A DNA stretch of 64,000 nucleotides from Laspinema sp. D2d (GCF_025370755.1 NZ_JAMXFC010000030.1:19916-83915); one strand, 5' to 3'; positions 9,190-19,614 are shown, numbered from the stretch's first letter. Notes: generated by a model from the letters alone, not told the origin. Translations and numbers: made by a program.

Positions 9190-9663
9190 CTAGGAATTAG
9201 TAAATTTGATAGGAGTTGCCTGTAAAATGGTTACCCCTAACGGCAAGACTTTTGAGCCAAGTTGTCCTAAGAAGAACTTGATTTTTAAAGGTTTGGGTAA
9301 ATCTTTCCAAGCAATTTCAACAAATCCCAAGTGTTCATAAAACTCGACTAACCAGCCCATACATTCTACATAAACTGGGGCTGTCGCTTCTTTGACTAAA
9401 TGCTGAACCAAATAAGACCCCAGGCCGCGATCGCGCCAAGACTTCTCAACCACTAAACTTCCCAACTCTTGACAGTCTGCAAATTGTCGTAATTGTCCAC
9501 AAGCGATGACTTTATCCTGAAACTCAATCACGGAAAAATTCTCCCAGCGCAACTGGGTTGGGTCTAATTTTGCCTGAAATACTAACTTGCGAATTGTCCC
9601 TAAATCTTCAGGAATGGCAGGGCGGAGAATACAGCCCGGAGGCAAAGACTTTGATGCAGCCAT
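9190..9663 (-). CDS. GNAT family N-acetyltransferase
   Basis: A 157-residue GCN5-related acetyltransferase transferring an acetyl group from acetyl-CoA to an unknown amine. The acetyl-CoA-binding motif A is clear (GSLVVEKSWRDRGLGSYLVQHLV, R/QxxGxG/A type as RDRGLG), followed by the motif B region with the aromatic FYEHLGF typical of the family. Start ATG at 9663. It sits alone on the minus strand, 91 bases downstream of chlD, so it might be read from the chlD transcript. Acceptor substrate cannot be inferred. Confidence 0.85.
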   Translation of the reverse strand: MAASKSLPPGCILRPAIPEDLGTIRKLVFQAKLDPTQLRWENFSVIEFQDKVIACGQLRQFADCQELGSLVVEKSWRDRGLGSYLVQHLVKEATAPVYVECMGWLVEFYEHLGFVEIAWKDLPKPLKIKFFLGQLGSKVLPLGVTILQATPIKFTNS

Positions 9664-9754
9664 GACTTATATTCAGTAGCAAGAATAAAACCGAAACGGG
9701 GACAGGGAGAAGGAAGAATTAATCTCCTAATTCTCCCCTGTGCCATGTCCAATG

Positions 9755-11803
9755 CTAACGAGATTTCATTTCGGCTAGGGCACCTCTCGCCATATCGGCG
9801 ATCGCCCGGTCTGTGGCCTTGGGTAAACTATAATATCGACCCCCTGCCGCTTTGGCTAACTCTTTCGCAAATCCGGTGGAAACAAACTTATTCTCTGTAT
9901 CAATCATCAACAACTGCATTCCCACCCCGCGAATTTTACCCGCAATATCGAGCAATTCCGCCTTAATATCCGGTTTCTCACCTTCAATTTGCGGTTCACC
10001 CAGGGACCGCGATAAGGGAACATTCCCCCGTCCATCAGTAATGGCAACGATCGCCACCTGACCGATATCCCCGGATTGTTGAGCATTTAGCCCCACCCGC
10101 ACTGCCGTGCTTAACCCGTGGGCTAAGGGTGATCCACCACCACAGGGCAAGCGTTCCAACCGTCTGCGGGCCGAAGTAATCGATCGCGTCGGAGGTAGCA
10201 ACACATCCGCCTGTTCTCCCCGGAACGGAATCAAGGCAATTTGGTCGCGGTTTTGATAGGCTTCCGTCAGCAGTTGTAAGACAGCCCCTTTTGCCGATTG
10301 CATCCGGTTGAGTGCCATCGAGCCCGAGGCATCCACCACAAAGATAATTAAAGACCCGGCTTTTCTCGCCAAGCGCTTTGAGCGCAAATCTCCTTGTTCT
10401 ACAATCACCTTTCGGTCCGGTTGCCGTTCCCGACGGGCTTTTTGATAGGGGGCCGCAGCGCGTAACGTGGCATCAACCGCCACCCGTTGCACTTTACCCT
10501 TGGGTAACATCGGCTTAATATACCGTCCGCGATCGTCAGAAAAAATAATGCTGCGACTGCCTGATTTACCTTGCCGCTTCGCCATTTGTGCGAAATACAG
10601 CACACTCGGGTCCATGATCACCCCTTCAGGATCGAACAAAAACTCTTCGGGAATACTTTGTTCCTGTTCCGGTTGTTCCTGTTCGTCTTCTTCTTCCGGT
10701 TCTTCCTCGTCCGGTTCGTCTTGTTGCTGATCCGAGTTGTCTTGCGGCGGTGGCGGTGGTGGTGGCGGTGGCGGTTGTTGTTCCTCCGGTGGGGTTTGGA
10801 CAATGGTGCAACGAGGAACAATGACTAATTCCACCGCCCGACGCAGGTCCTCGGCATTCACTGTAGTACGCCCATCCAGGGCCGCCGATGCCTTGGCGAC
10901 ACGCAGGGCAAATAATTCGGCGCGATGTCCCTGAACCCCGCCTCGGAGGGCTTCATTGACGAGATAGGCGATTTGGTCCGAGTTAATTTCCACATCCTTT
11001 AACCATTCTCGGGCGAGGAGAATTTGGGTTTTCAGGTTGTCAATGTCTTCGGTGTATTGGTGTAAGAACGCCTGGGGAGAAGCGGAGTAGGATAAGGCTT
11101 GTTCTACTGCTTCCACGCGCTGATCGAGGCCGAGGACCCCATCTGCTGAGAGGGTAATGGCAATGCGATCGAGGAGATGTTCACGCAGGGACCCTTCCTC
11201 GGGGTTATAGGTGGCAATAAACAAGGGTTTGCAGGGATGTTGGAAGCTAATCCCTTCCCGTTCGATTTGGTTGCGTCCATCGGTGAGGACGCTTAACAGC
11301 AGGTTGGCAATTTGGTCATCGAGGAGGTTGATTTCATCGATATAGAGTACCCCCCGATGCGCTTGGGCGAGTAAACCCGGTTGAAATACCGTGTCCCCTT
11401 GCTTGACCGACTGTTCCACATCCACGGATCCTAACAGGCGGTCTTCTGTGACCCCGAGAGGGATTTGTACAAAGGGGGCGGGAATGATTTGAGTGGGAAC
11501 CTCATCGGGAGTGGTGCCGTTGGTCCCCGAGTGGGGGTAAGCTTCTCGGGTGAGGTCGTCCCATTCATCGGGATTGGTGGGATTGCAGTTGGCGATCGAG
11601 TCTTTGACGACTTCAATTGGGGGTAACAGGGCGTGAATGGCACGCGCCATCACGGATTTGGCGGTTCCCCGACGACCGGCGATCGCCAGTCCTCCCAATC
11701 CGGGGTCTACTGCGGTTAACAGTAGGGCGAGTTTAATCGCCTCCTGACCGACAACTGCTGTCAGAGGAAATGCTGTGAGGGTAGAGGTGCTGGGCGCGGG
11801 CAT
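9755..11803 (-). CDS. chlD: Magnesium-protoporphyrin chelatase subunit D
   Basis: ChlD works with ChlI and ChlH to insert Mg2+ into protoporphyrin IX, the first committed step of chlorophyll synthesis. The 682-residue protein has the expected layout: an AAA+ domain with [10 protein letters not shown]-loop near residue 40 and Walker B region ([12 protein letters not shown]), a linker with a run of ten prolines followed by a very acidic Asp/Glu/Gln stretch (about residues 345-390), and a C-terminal von Willebrand A domain with the MIDAS motif D-A-S-G-S from Asp491. Length is normal for cyanobacterial ChlD. ChlI and ChlH are not in the window, so the gene is monocistronic or paired only with the downstream acetyltransferase. 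Confidence 0.96.
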   Translation of the reverse strand: MPAPSTSTLTAFPLTAVVGQEAIKLALLLTAVDPGLGGLAIAGRRGTAKSVMARAIHALLPPIEVVKDSIANCNPTNPDEWDDLTREAYPHSGTNGTTPDEVPTQIIPAPFVQIPLGVTEDRLLGSVDVEQSVKQGDTVFQPGLLAQAHRGVLYIDEINLLDDQIANLLLSVLTDGRNQIEREGISFQHPCKPLFIATYNPEEGSLREHLLDRIAITLSADGVLGLDQRVEAVEQALSYSASPQAFLHQYTEDIDNLKTQILLAREWLKDVEINSDQIAYLVNEALRGGVQGHRAELFALRVAKASAALDGRTTVNAEDLRRAVELVIVPRCTIVQTPPEEQQPPPPPPPPPPQDNSDQQQDEPDEEEPEEEDEQEQPEQEQSIPEEFLFDPEGVIMDPSVLYFAQMAKRQGKSGSRSIIFSDDRGRYIKPMLPKGKVQRVAVDATLRAAAPYQKARRERQPDRKVIVEQGDLRSKRLARKAGSLIIFVVDASGSMALNRMQSAKGAVLQLLTEAYQNRDQIALIPFRGEQADVLLPPTRSITSARRRLERLPCGGGSPLAHGLSTAVRVGLNAQQSGDIGQVAIVAITDGRGNVPLSRSLGEPQIEGEKPDIKAELLDIAGKIRGVGMQLLMIDTENKFVSTGFAKELAKAAGGRYYSLPKATDRAIADMARGALAEMKSR

Positions 11804-11980
11804 GGTTTGAATAATTGCTAGTCCAAAGGTTCAGAATATCAAAAAAGCGGGCGGGTCCGGGGATTTTTTAGTGCGGAGGGGCAGTTGCCTCAGTTCAAAA
11901 TCACCGCCCCTCTCGCCAATCTGTCGAAGTCATGAGCTATATTCCTAGAGGAAAGTCTATTATTTTAAAGAACAACACCT

Positions 11981-13066
11981 GTGAAATTTGGTCAATGGCT
12001 GGGGTTTGTTGCCATTCTGATTTCCCTTTATATTTTGTGGGAAATTCGGCAATTGTTGTTACTGTTATTTGTTGCAGTTGTTTTTGCTACTGCGCTCAAT
12101 AGTATTGCCAAGCAGTTCCAAACGCGGTTACGTCTCAACCGCACCGTTGCTATTTTCATCACGCTGTGTTTGACAGTTTTGTTCTATGTGCTGTTTATTT
12201 GGCTGGTGGTTCCCCGGTTTATTGAACAGTCGCAAAGGATGATTGAGCTATTACCGCAAGTGTTTGTAGCCTTGCGGCTTTGGCTGCGATCGGTGGAAAC
12301 TCAGTTGCCGATTTGGTTACCGCAACCGCCGAGTTTGGCCGAGTTGATTGTGCAGTTACAGCCCTTTGTCCTGCGATCGGTCACGAATTTTGTCGATTTT
12401 TTCTCCAACTCGTTTCGGATTGCCCTTCAACTTTTATTTGTGATTGTGCTGACCTTGATGCTGTTAGCCAATCCGTTGGAATATCGGCAGGCATTCGTCC
12501 GGCTCTTTCCCTCTTTTTATCGCCGCCGTGCCCATGAAATTTTAGATGAATGTGAAATTGGGTTAGGAAACTGGTTTGCCGGAATTGCGATTAACTGTAT
12601 TTTTATTGGGAGTTTAAGTGGAGCCGGACTCTGGATTTTACAAGTGGACTTAGTGTTAGTTCATGCCTTGATGGCAGGGCTCTTTAATTTTATCCCCAAT
12701 ATTGGCCCAACCATGAGCGCGGTATTTCCTTTAATGATTGCTTTATTAGATGCACCTTGGAAAGCTTTAGCGGTGTTAATTTGGTATATCCTCATTCAAC
12801 AGATTGAAAGTTATTGGTTAACGCCTACGGTGATGGCAAAACAAGTTTCTCTGTTACCCGCAGTCACCTTAGTGGCCCAAATTTTCTTTGCCAGTGTGTT
12901 TGGAGTGTTGGGATTATTATTAGCGCTTCCGCTGACGGTGGTGGCTCAGATTTGGATTCAAGAGTTATATTTTAAAGATATTATGGACAAATGGAAGAAT
13001 AAACCTTCTAAATATGAACTTGAGGCTGGCGATCGCCAGGGGGAAACGGTCACCGAATCTATATAA
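11981..13066 (+). CDS. AI-2E family (PerM/YhhT-like) membrane transporter
   Basis: A 361-residue integral membrane protein of the AI-2E exporter/UPF0118 family, with about seven to eight transmembrane segments: two at the N-terminus (LGFVAILISLYILWEI, LLLLLFVAVVFATALN), a third after a short loop, a soluble stretch rich in Leu/Pro (about 85-130), then the conserved C-terminal bundle including the family signature FNFIPNIGPTMSAVFP. Family members move small metabolites or ions; the substrate here is unknown. The tail after the last helix is hydrophilic. The gene is alone on the plus strand and ends in an intrinsic terminator. Confidence 0.88.
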   Translation: MKFGQWLGFVAILISLYILWEIRQLLLLLFVAVVFATALNSIAKQFQTRLRLNRTVAIFITLCLTVLFYVLFIWLVVPRFIEQSQRMIELLPQVFVALRLWLRSVETQLPIWLPQPPSLAELIVQLQPFVLRSVTNFVDFFSNSFRIALQLLFVIVLTLMLLANPLEYRQAFVRLFPSFYRRRAHEILDECEIGLGNWFAGIAINCIFIGSLSGAGLWILQVDLVLVHALMAGLFNFIPNIGPTMSAVFPLMIALLDAPWKALAVLIWYILIQQIESYWLTPTVMAKQVSLLPAVTLVAQIFFASVFGVLGLLLALPLTVVAQIWIQELYFKDIMDKWKNKPSKYELEAGDRQGETVTESI

Positions 13067-13126
13067 AATCAGCCGGAGTGATTAACCATAGACTGTTTGC
13101 TTTGATTCAGGGATCAATCCCCCCAA

Positions 13127-13150
13127 CCCCCCTTATGAAGGGGGGCTTTT
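13127..13150 (+). terminator. Intrinsic terminator between the convergent permease and antiporter genes
   Basis: CCCCCCTT (13127-13134), a 3-base loop and AAGGGGGG (13138-13145) form a perfect 8-bp stem, followed by CTTTTG. It lies 60 bases after the AI-2E gene stop and 35 bases before the convergent antiporter stop. A related C-run/G-run hairpin occurs near 28975-29007. Confidence 0.75.
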
Positions 13151-13184
13151 GAAGAGTTTCTAAGAAGTATCAAGCTGATTAGGA

Positions 13185-15260
13185 TTAAATCCGGGGGGGA
13201 AAATGAGCGACAATCGTTGCAACATCAGGATGTGAACGAACGATCGCTTCTGGTTCTACTAATCTCCCCGATGACCCAAAGGCTTGATGTTGATGGGAAC
13301 CGGAGGTTAAGATTAATAAATCATCGGTTTTGAGCATTCTCGATACTTTTCTGACAAAGTTTCCCCGCAGGCGTTGCACTGGAGTGGTTTCACTTAGTCC
13401 AAACGCTTCGAGGTCAAACTCAACGTCTTTAGAACCCCCAGTGACAATCAATAATAACTGTAAGTTAGCCTTGAGTTCAGTGGCGATAGTATTAGCAATT
13501 TCTAGGGCTTGTTTAAATTCCCAAGAGGTGGTTTCCACGTCCGTGGCGGCGACAAAGATGCGGGCGGTATTTTCGATAGGTTGGGGAAATCGGGTAATCA
13601 GAACCGGAACTGGCGATCGGCGCACAATCCGATCAATCACGTCCCCAAAGAAATTTTCTCGATAGGTGGAATATCCTTTCCACCCACAAATAATTAAGGT
13701 GGCATTCCGTTCCGAGGCACTGCGCACAATTCCCCCGGAGATTTCCGCATCAATTCGACCAATGGGTTCCACGGCTACGGTTGCAGCATGAGCAATGGTT
13801 TCTGCTGCCGCTAATAACTGGGTTTGTTGAATCCTTTGCTCTGGAGAAATCTTACTATTTTTATCCGAAAGAACGTGCAAGGGGAGCAAGGTTCCTTTAG
13901 AATTTTTTGCCAGCAAAATTGCTAAAGTCAACAGGTTATCTTCTGTGCTGGGGTTAGCAACAGGAACCAAAACGCGATCGGTTAACCCGGCACTTTCCAG
14001 GGTTGTTGTTTTCTCCTCGGGTTTCACCCCTTTTCCCCACTTGGCAGTAATCCAGGGAGAGGCAATACAACTGACGAGAATCATCGCAATAATGCCATTA
14101 ACGGTGACCTCATCCACCAGTTTTATCTCATAAGCAACGGTAATTGCGGCTAAAGTAGAAGCCGCTTGGGCAACAGACAACCCAAACATAACCATCGTAT
14201 TGGGAAAGGTCCAGCCAAAAAACTTCCCGGAACCCCAAGCGGCTAGATATTTAGCCAAAAACTCAGCCCCAATCATCACCCCCGCCACCACGAGCGATCG
14301 CGGTTCACTAATCAGAATCATCGGGTCAATTAACATCCCCACGGAAAGCAGAAAGAAGGGGACAAAGAGCGTATTTCCAATAAACTGAATCCGATTCATT
14401 AAAGGACTCAAAGCCGGAATCAATTGAGTAATGGCAACTCCTGCTAAAAACGCTCCAATAATTGCTTCGATTTCAATCAATTGAGCGACATAAGAAACCA
14501 CCAGCAAAGTGGCAACCACAAAAGTAAATTCTGCCCCTTCATCATGCCCAAATTTTCTGAAAAACCATCGCCCAAGTTTGGGAACTCCCCACAAGGTAGC
14601 GACGGTATAAATTGCCAAGGCAGGGATGAGAAAGAGCCAAAATTGTAGGGTTAATGCCCCCCCATGCGCTTTGACCACAACGGCTAATACTAACAACGCC
14701 AGGACATTCGTGATTAAGGTTCCGCCCAAAGTGGCAGTTACCGATTGTGCGCGCATGATCCCCAAGCGGGTCAAAACTGGCAATGCCAACAGGGTATGAG
14801 AGGCAAAACAAGAGGCAACTAGAATTGAGGCTAACAAACTATCTCCTAGCAACAACATCGCCCCAGTTCCCAATACCATCGGAATGGCAAAGGTTGCCAA
14901 CCCAAAGATAATGGCTTTATCGGCATTGAGTTTGAGGTCATCTAAACTGGTTTCTAACCCCGCCATAAACATTAAAAATAGTAACCCCACGGTGCCTAAT
15001 AGCACAATGGTCTCATCCCGGGCTAATAATCCCAACCCGTGGGGTCCGATGACGATTCCAGCTAGAATTAAACCCACAATTCCCGGGAGTTTTAACCGCT
15101 CAAACACCAAAGGCGCAATGAGCATCATTGCCATAATAATCAAAAAAATGGCAACGGGGTCTTTAATGGGGCCGCTTAAAACTTGAGCCAAGGGAGTCCC
15201 CATCAACAACGTGGTGATGTCTCCCCCATTCGTTTCAATGAACGGCCAAAGGTTTGCCAT
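13185..15260 (-). CDS. CPA2-type cation:proton antiporter with universal-stress-protein-like C-terminus
   Basis: A 691-residue protein. Residues about 35-415 form a sodium/hydrogen exchanger domain of the CPA2 (KefB/NapA-like) type with roughly 12 membrane segments (LKLPGIVGLILAGIVIGPHGLG, LFLMFMAGLETSLDDLK, SVGMLIDPMI). Residues about 425-690 are cytoplasmic and look like two tandem UspA folds (TDRVLVPVANPSTEDNLLTLA; SPVPVLITRFPQPI; IFVAATDVET). This layout occurs in several cyanobacterial antiporters; the C-terminus probably senses nucleotide or stress state. Transported ion (Na+ or K+) unknown. Monocistronic and convergent with the AI-2E gene. Confidence 0.88.
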   Translation of the reverse strand: MANLWPFIETNGGDITTLLMGTPLAQVLSGPIKDPVAIFLIIMAMMLIAPLVFERLKLPGIVGLILAGIVIGPHGLGLLARDETIVLLGTVGLLFLMFMAGLETSLDDLKLNADKAIIFGLATFAIPMVLGTGAMLLLGDSLLASILVASCFASHTLLALPVLTRLGIMRAQSVTATLGGTLITNVLALLVLAVVVKAHGGALTLQFWLFLIPALAIYTVATLWGVPKLGRWFFRKFGHDEGAEFTFVVATLLVVSYVAQLIEIEAIIGAFLAGVAITQLIPALSPLMNRIQFIGNTLFVPFFLLSVGMLIDPMILISEPRSLVVAGVMIGAEFLAKYLAAWGSGKFFGWTFPNTMVMFGLSVAQAASTLAAITVAYEIKLVDEVTVNGIIAMILVSCIASPWITAKWGKGVKPEEKTTTLESAGLTDRVLVPVANPSTEDNLLTLAILLAKNSKGTLLPLHVLSDKNSKISPEQRIQQTQLLAAAETIAHAATVAVEPIGRIDAEISGGIVRSASERNATLIICGWKGYSTYRENFFGDVIDRIVRRSPVPVLITRFPQPIENTARIFVAATDVETTSWEFKQALEIANTIATELKANLQLLLIVTGGSKDVEFDLEAFGLSETTPVQRLRGNFVRKVSRMLKTDDLLILTSGSHQHQAFGSSGRLVEPEAIVRSHPDVATIVAHFPPRI

Positions 15261-15978
15261 AAACGAACTCCTGGTAATTGAATTTGTAAGAGGTGCTTTT
15301 GTATTCCTGAGTTTATAACATATTTTTTAATTTTTGCCTTTACCGTAAAGTTGAAAGCAAAAATGAATAACTACTTTTCTTAAATATTGACTCTAATCTT
15401 TTAGGATTAACCTAGAGAATACTTGAGAAACATTGGTAATCTTATAAACCGGAAATATCTTTTTACTTATAAGATTAAAATCCAGAAATTAACTCTCCCT
15501 AGAGGAAGATTTACAAGGGGTAAGTTTTAGGCACAATCTTTAAAGAGGGTCGGCAAGGCAGCAGAAGCCGAACTAATCGAATCAACGGGAGTAAAATTGT
15601 TTCTTAAATTACCATCAGGCTACCTGACTAAGCGGGAAAGCCAACCTTTTGCGTGCGATCGCCCACATCCGATCTGATCGCCTCTGACTTCATCCAGGGT
15701 TGAGGAGAGTACCCCTGGCGGAAATTGGCAACTTAGACAAGCGATCGCACCTAAGTAGGAGCAGCTTTGTTAAACTGAAACCTAGGACTTCAATAGAGGA
15801 TTCGAGTAAGGGGACAAGACATCGGGTTTCTGGCACAGATTGGCTGCTAATTCTTACAGATTTTGTAAACAACCCCGGCTGGCGTTGTCAAGATGAAACC
15901 GATGCTCTAAATACCCTGATGTCCTTGCAGAAGCGATCGCCTACGAATGGCAGTACCAAGGGATGACTGAGTAGTACC
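15261..15978. other. Long intergenic region between divergent genes
   Basis: Separates the antiporter start from the Nif3-like start, so it should contain both promoters. The stretch 15290-15500 is AT-rich. Small frames at 15690-15872 and 15700-15966 overlap each other on opposite strands and show no gene-like composition. No RNA gene recognised. Confidence 0.45.
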
Positions 15979-16782
15979 ATGAAGATTTCCGAGCTAATAC
16001 AATGGTTTGAAGGCTGGGCTAACCCAGTATGGCAAGAAAAGTGGGATAATTGTGGTTGGCAAATCGAACCGGGAATCTTAACCGAACCGGCTGGGGTGTT
16101 AGTCTGTTTAACCCCCACCTTAGCCGTGATGGAAGAAGCAATCACCCTCCAACAAAGCGGCGAACCCGTTAATTTAATATTCGCTCACCATCCCCTGATT
16201 TTTGGGGGAGTCAATCGCCTTTGTAGGGGTGAGGCGATTGGGGAAATGGCAAAACTCGCCTTTACCCATCGTATCGGCATTTACACCGCTCACACTAACT
16301 TTGACCAAGTAAATCATGGGACTGCGGATGTCTTAGCACAATGGTTAAATCTAAAACAAGTTAAGCCGATTGTCCCCACCCAACCGGGCCTGGGTTATGG
16401 ACGAATTGGACAACTGGAACCGGCACTTTCCCTCGGGGATTTGTTGACCCTAATTCAAGAGAAATTGCAACCGCCAGAACTGATTGTATCCCCTACTGAA
16501 CCTCAGCAGCACATCCGCAGGTTAGCGGTTTTAGGCGGTTCGGGAGCGAGTTATATCGATGCGGTTGTACAAGCTGGTGCTGAGGCTTATCTCACCTCAG
16601 ATTGCAAATTTCATCAATTCCAGGAAGCGCGCGATCGCGGCTTAGTTCTGATTGATGCCGGTCATTATGCTACAGAACGCCCCGCCTGCGATCGGCTCGT
16701 CGAAAAATTAAGTAAAGCGGGAGCAAACTGGGTAAAATTGAGTACCCAAGATGAAGATTTCCGCCAGTTTTTTCGAGGATAG
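15979..16782 (+). CDS. Nif3-like dinuclear metal center protein (DUF34)
   Basis: A 267-residue member of the Nif3/NGG1p-interacting-factor family (DUF34), which forms a toroidal hexamer with a dinuclear metal site; the physiological reaction is not settled. Metal-site signatures are visible: FAHHPLIFGG (His-His near residue 74), TAHTNFDQ (His about 105) and the C-terminal DAGHYATERP (His and Glu about 232-237). The length is the short bacterial form without the inserted PII-like domain. Start ATG at 15979. Standalone gene. Confidence 0.92.
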   Translation: MKISELIQWFEGWANPVWQEKWDNCGWQIEPGILTEPAGVLVCLTPTLAVMEEAITLQQSGEPVNLIFAHHPLIFGGVNRLCRGEAIGEMAKLAFTHRIGIYTAHTNFDQVNHGTADVLAQWLNLKQVKPIVPTQPGLGYGRIGQLEPALSLGDLLTLIQEKLQPPELIVSPTEPQQHIRRLAVLGGSGASYIDAVVQAGAEAYLTSDCKFHQFQEARDRGLVLIDAGHYATERPACDRLVEKLSKAGANWVKLSTQDEDFRQFFRG

Positions 16783-16811
16783 CGCCGGGGCAAAAAGCCC
16801 TTAACAAGTAG

Positions 16812-17412
16812 AGGACTTGTTACCCCTAAGATTGCTTCAAAGAGTCCAAGATTTCTTGAACCACCCACAGGGGTAAGTCAGACAATTGAGCAATCTCTTC
16901 TAAACTCTCCCCTCGGTTAGCAAGACGTTGTACAAACTCTCGTTTTGCTTTCTGGCGACCTTCTTCGCGACCTTCTTCGCGACCTTCTTCGCGACCTTCT
17001 TCGCGACCTTCTTCACGACCTTCGACAAATGCTTCTTGATAAAAGCGGGTTTGTTTTAAATCTGTAAGTCCTAACATCTTGGCAATCTCCTCTCGACTGG
17101 CTTGGGGCAGTTTATAAACGATAAAGGACTTGTTATCCCTAGGATTGCTTCAAGGAGTCCAAGATTTCTTGAACTACCGATATGGGTAAGTCAGACAATT
17201 GAGCAATCTCTTCTAAACTTTCTCCTCGGTTAGCAAGACGTTGTACAAACTCTCGTTTTGCTTTCTGGCTACCTTCTTCACGACCTTCTTCACGACCTTC
17301 TTCACGACCTTCAACAAACGCTTCTTGATAAAAGCGGGTTTGTTTTAAATCTGTAAGTCCTAACATCTTGGCAATCTCCTCTCGACTAGCTTGGGGTAGT
17401 TTATAAACGATA
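16812..17412. repeat. Tandem duplication of the 3' end of the Rpn/DUF2887 gene
   Basis: Block 16812-17123 (312 bp) is repeated as 17125-17412 (288 bp), starting aggacttgtta and ending tttataaacgata in both. The 24-bp length difference equals two copies of an internal 12-bp unit (gaccttcttcgc or variant) encoding Gly-Arg-Glu-Glu: five GREE units in the downstream copy, three in the intact gene. Scattered substitutions show the duplication is not brand new. Confidence 0.9.
16826..17077 (-). pseudogene. C-terminal fragment of the duplicated Rpn/DUF2887 gene
   Basis: An 83-residue frame beginning MLGLTDLKQTRFYQEAF that repeats the last part of the intact gene immediately upstream (17139-17963). 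It keeps the GREE repeat and the terminal helical domain (QRLANRGESLEEIAQLSDLP) but lacks the nuclease-like core. It arose by the 312/288-bp tandem duplication. Whether the fragment is translated is unknown; the ATG is the internal Met of the parent protein, preceded by GAGGAGATTGCCAAG, which could act as a ribosome site. If translated it would be a free C-terminal oligomerisation or partner-binding peptide. Confidence 0.75.
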
Positions 17413-17963
17413 ATGGTCTCGATTAACTCAATGATATCCCGTTGAAGAGGTGCGACGGTCAGTTCTTGTTGGGCCTTGGTAATCAGGCGTTTGGCGGTGG
17501 CGATCGCCTCTTGTTCTGGTTCTACCACCAGTTTAACAATTGCGAACCCTAATGAGTCGTTGGAGTTGTCTAACTCATTGAGATAAATGCGAGTGACTCG
17601 CCCGGATTCCAGGAGTTCTTGAAATTGGTGGCGTTGTTCTCGTTCCTGGGTGCGACTGGGATAAATGATGACGACACGCCAAGGAGAGCGGGGTTGGTAT
17701 TGACGCAGGTAGAGAAAAAGTTCGGCAAAAATCCGTGAATAAAAGGTTTCATCGGCTTGAAATTGGACTTCGGCGAGGTAGAAAGGTTGGTCAGGTTTAT
17801 CGGTTTTTGGAAGAAATAACCCGTCCAAACGAAACGCTAATTGTTTAACTTCAACGGAGGTAAATTGATAGTCTTCAGCATTCCCAGGGGAACTGCGAAT
17901 GAGTTCAAAAAAGCTGCGGGGATATTGTTGAAAGATGCGATAAAAAATGCTATCGGTTTTCAC
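17139..17963 (-). CDS. Rpn family/DUF2887 nuclease-like protein
   Basis: A 274-residue protein of the DUF2887/Rpn (PD-(D/E)XK transposase-nuclease-like) group. The N-terminal half carries the fold's candidate acidic residues: the LDGLF stretch and the YLAEVQFQAD stretch (E-x-Q form of the ExK catalytic motif). A central helical region (residues about 150-205) leads to MLGLTDLKQTRFYQEAF, three GREE repeats and a terminal DLPISVVQEIL helix. Related Rpn proteins are DNA endonucleases that promote RecA-independent recombination; this function is inferred only from family. The gene family is abundant in filamentous cyanobacteria. Its 3' end is tandemly duplicated. Confidence 0.82.
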   Translation of the reverse strand: MKTDSIFYRIFQQYPRSFFELIRSSPGNAEDYQFTSVEVKQLAFRLDGLFLPKTDKPDQPFYLAEVQFQADETFYSRIFAELFLYLRQYQPRSPWRVVIIYPSRTQEREQRHQFQELLESGRVTRIYLNELDNSNDSLGFAIVKLVVEPEQEAIATAKRLITKAQQELTVAPLQRDIIELIETIIVYKLPQASREEIAKMLGLTDLKQTRFYQEAFVEGREEGREEGREEGSQKAKREFVQRLANRGESLEEIAQLSDLPISVVQEILDSLKQS

Positions 17964-18085
17964 GAGCTATTTCTTAAGATTATTCAAGCTCACCTAGCTG
18001 CGGGTCTTTAATAGATGAGCCGCACAGGAAGATTTCTAGCTTTTGCTTTGTCTTTTGGGAGGTAAAAAGAAGAACTAGAGGAGGG

Positions 18086-18526
18086 TTATTTCAGCCGGGG
18101 AGATTGGACAATCCAGGAATAGAGGGGATGAGATGAACCCTGCTGGCGAATCCGGAGGAGTTGTTGTTCTAAGCGCGATCGCTCTGAGGGTGGCATTCCA
18201 AATAAAATGTTACGACTTTGCCAAACTAGGACTGCCACAGTCATGCTCACGGTGAAGGTGAGTCCGATCGCCGGGATGGGATTGTACCGCAGACTCAAGG
18301 CGTAGCGCAGACTCGCCCAGGTAAAATGGTCAGACAGGAGTCGGATATCGTCTCGCAATGCCCAGAGGCTAAAACTGCCCACCGTTAGCCACAGCAGGAA
18401 CACTAACACCCAACGAGCGGCAACGGTGTACTCGTGTAACCGTTGCACTTCTTGCTCGAACCTGGGGTCCTGTGGCAGAGGAACGGGGTCAAGGGGGCGA
18501 TCGCTAAATTCGTGATTGTTCTCCAT
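18086..18526 (-). CDS. Conserved cyanobacterial membrane protein, unknown function
   Basis: A 146-residue protein with an acidic, proline-containing N-terminus (residues 1-35), two hydrophobic segments (about 38-58, WVLVFLLWLTVGSFSLWAL, and about 85-102, AIGLTFTVSMTVAVLVW) and a basic C-terminal helix (SERSRLEQQLLRIRQQ). Both termini are probably on the same side of the membrane. No enzymatic motif. It follows secF by 74 bases on the same strand, so it may share the secD-secF transcript; whether it aids translocation is unknown. Confidence 0.7.
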   Translation of the reverse strand: MENNHEFSDRPLDPVPLPQDPRFEQEVQRLHEYTVAARWVLVFLLWLTVGSFSLWALRDDIRLLSDHFTWASLRYALSLRYNPIPAIGLTFTVSMTVAVLVWQSRNILFGMPPSERSRLEQQLLRIRQQGSSHPLYSWIVQSPRLK

Positions 18527-18600
18527 CAGAGCAATCTCAATCGATAGAAGCTCACTTCAACCTCCCTAAATCCAGAAGAACGACGCCGCATTAACCCTGA

Positions 18601-19587
18601 CTAACTCTCATTGGAGTCTGGAGAGGCATCCCCAGGGGTGGGACCCTCGGGAACCGGAGATATTCCTGTTCCATTCCGTTCTCGCCACCAGGCTAACAAA
18701 CTACTCGCTAAAAAGAGACTGGAATACACACCGGCCAAAAATCCCACAATTAAGGCGAGGGCAAAGGATTTTAGGGTTTCCCCGCCAAACAGGAAAATCC
18801 CGACCAAGGGTAACATTGTGGTAGCTGTGGTATTAATTGATCGCCCGAGGGTTTGATTCACCGCATCATCGACGATTTCATCAATGGGGCGATTGAACTT
18901 ATCCTGAGCGAGGGTTTCGCGGATGCGATCGTAAATCACCACGGTATCATTCACCGAGAACCCGATAATGGTGAGCAACGCCACAATAAATAAGCTATCC
19001 ACTTCTAACCCTAAAACCAGTCCCAGAATCGAGAAAATCCCCACAGTGATTAAGACATCATGGAACAAAGCCACGATCGCAAACAGGGCATAATCGAACT
19101 GGAACCGGAAACTGAGATAGACAATAATTCCCGCAAACGAGACAATTAGTGCCAAGAGTCCTTGGGTAAACAATTGACGCCCCAGAGTTGGACCCACGGT
19201 ATCAATTTGACTCTTTTCTGGATCAAAACTGCCCACTTCTTCCGTTAAAGAATTGACCAGTTGAGTGCGTTGGTCCACATCCAGAGTTGAGGTGCGAATG
19301 GATAACGCCTGCTGTTTCTCACCCACGACTTGAATGCTACTGCTGCCCAATCCTTGGGTGGAAAGAATCGATCGCACCTGACCCGCTTCAATCGGGCGAT
19401 CGCAATTGTTGGGAACTGAACAATCGAGTTCCAACTGCAACCGAGTCCCCCCCACAAAATCCAGACTCGGACGCAAGGGTGCTCCCAACTGTTGCCAGGA
19501 AATCACCATCGAAATCAACCCAGCCACCACAACCGCTGCGGATAATGTCCACCACAATTGGCGCTGTTTGTTAACGTTTAATTTCAT
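18601..19587 (-). CDS. secF: Protein translocase accessory subunit SecF
   Basis: SecF pairs with SecD to use the proton gradient to complete protein export through SecYEG. The 328-residue protein has an N-terminal membrane segment ([19 protein letters not shown]), a periplasmic domain ([13 protein letters not shown]) and five more membrane helices with family motifs ([47 protein letters not shown]). The ATG at 19587 with GAGG about 9 bases upstream was chosen; a GTG at 19608 would add seven residues and leave 6 bases to secD. A Pro/Ser/Asp-rich tail is predicted to be soluble. Confidence 0.95.
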   Translation of the reverse strand: MKLNVNKQRQLWWTLSAAVVVAGLISMVISWQQLGAPLRPSLDFVGGTRLQLELDCSVPNNCDRPIEAGQVRSILSTQGLGSSSIQVVGEKQQALSIRTSTLDVDQRTQLVNSLTEEVGSFDPEKSQIDTVGPTLGRQLFTQGLLALIVSFAGIIVYLSFRFQFDYALFAIVALFHDVLITVGIFSILGLVLGLEVDSLFIVALLTIIGFSVNDTVVIYDRIRETLAQDKFNRPIDEIVDDAVNQTLGRSINTTATTMLPLVGIFLFGGETLKSFALALIVGFLAGVYSSLFLASSLLAWWRERNGTGISPVPEGPTPGDASPDSNES

Positions 19588-19614
19588 CGAATCTGCCTCT
19601 GGTAACACATCCCC

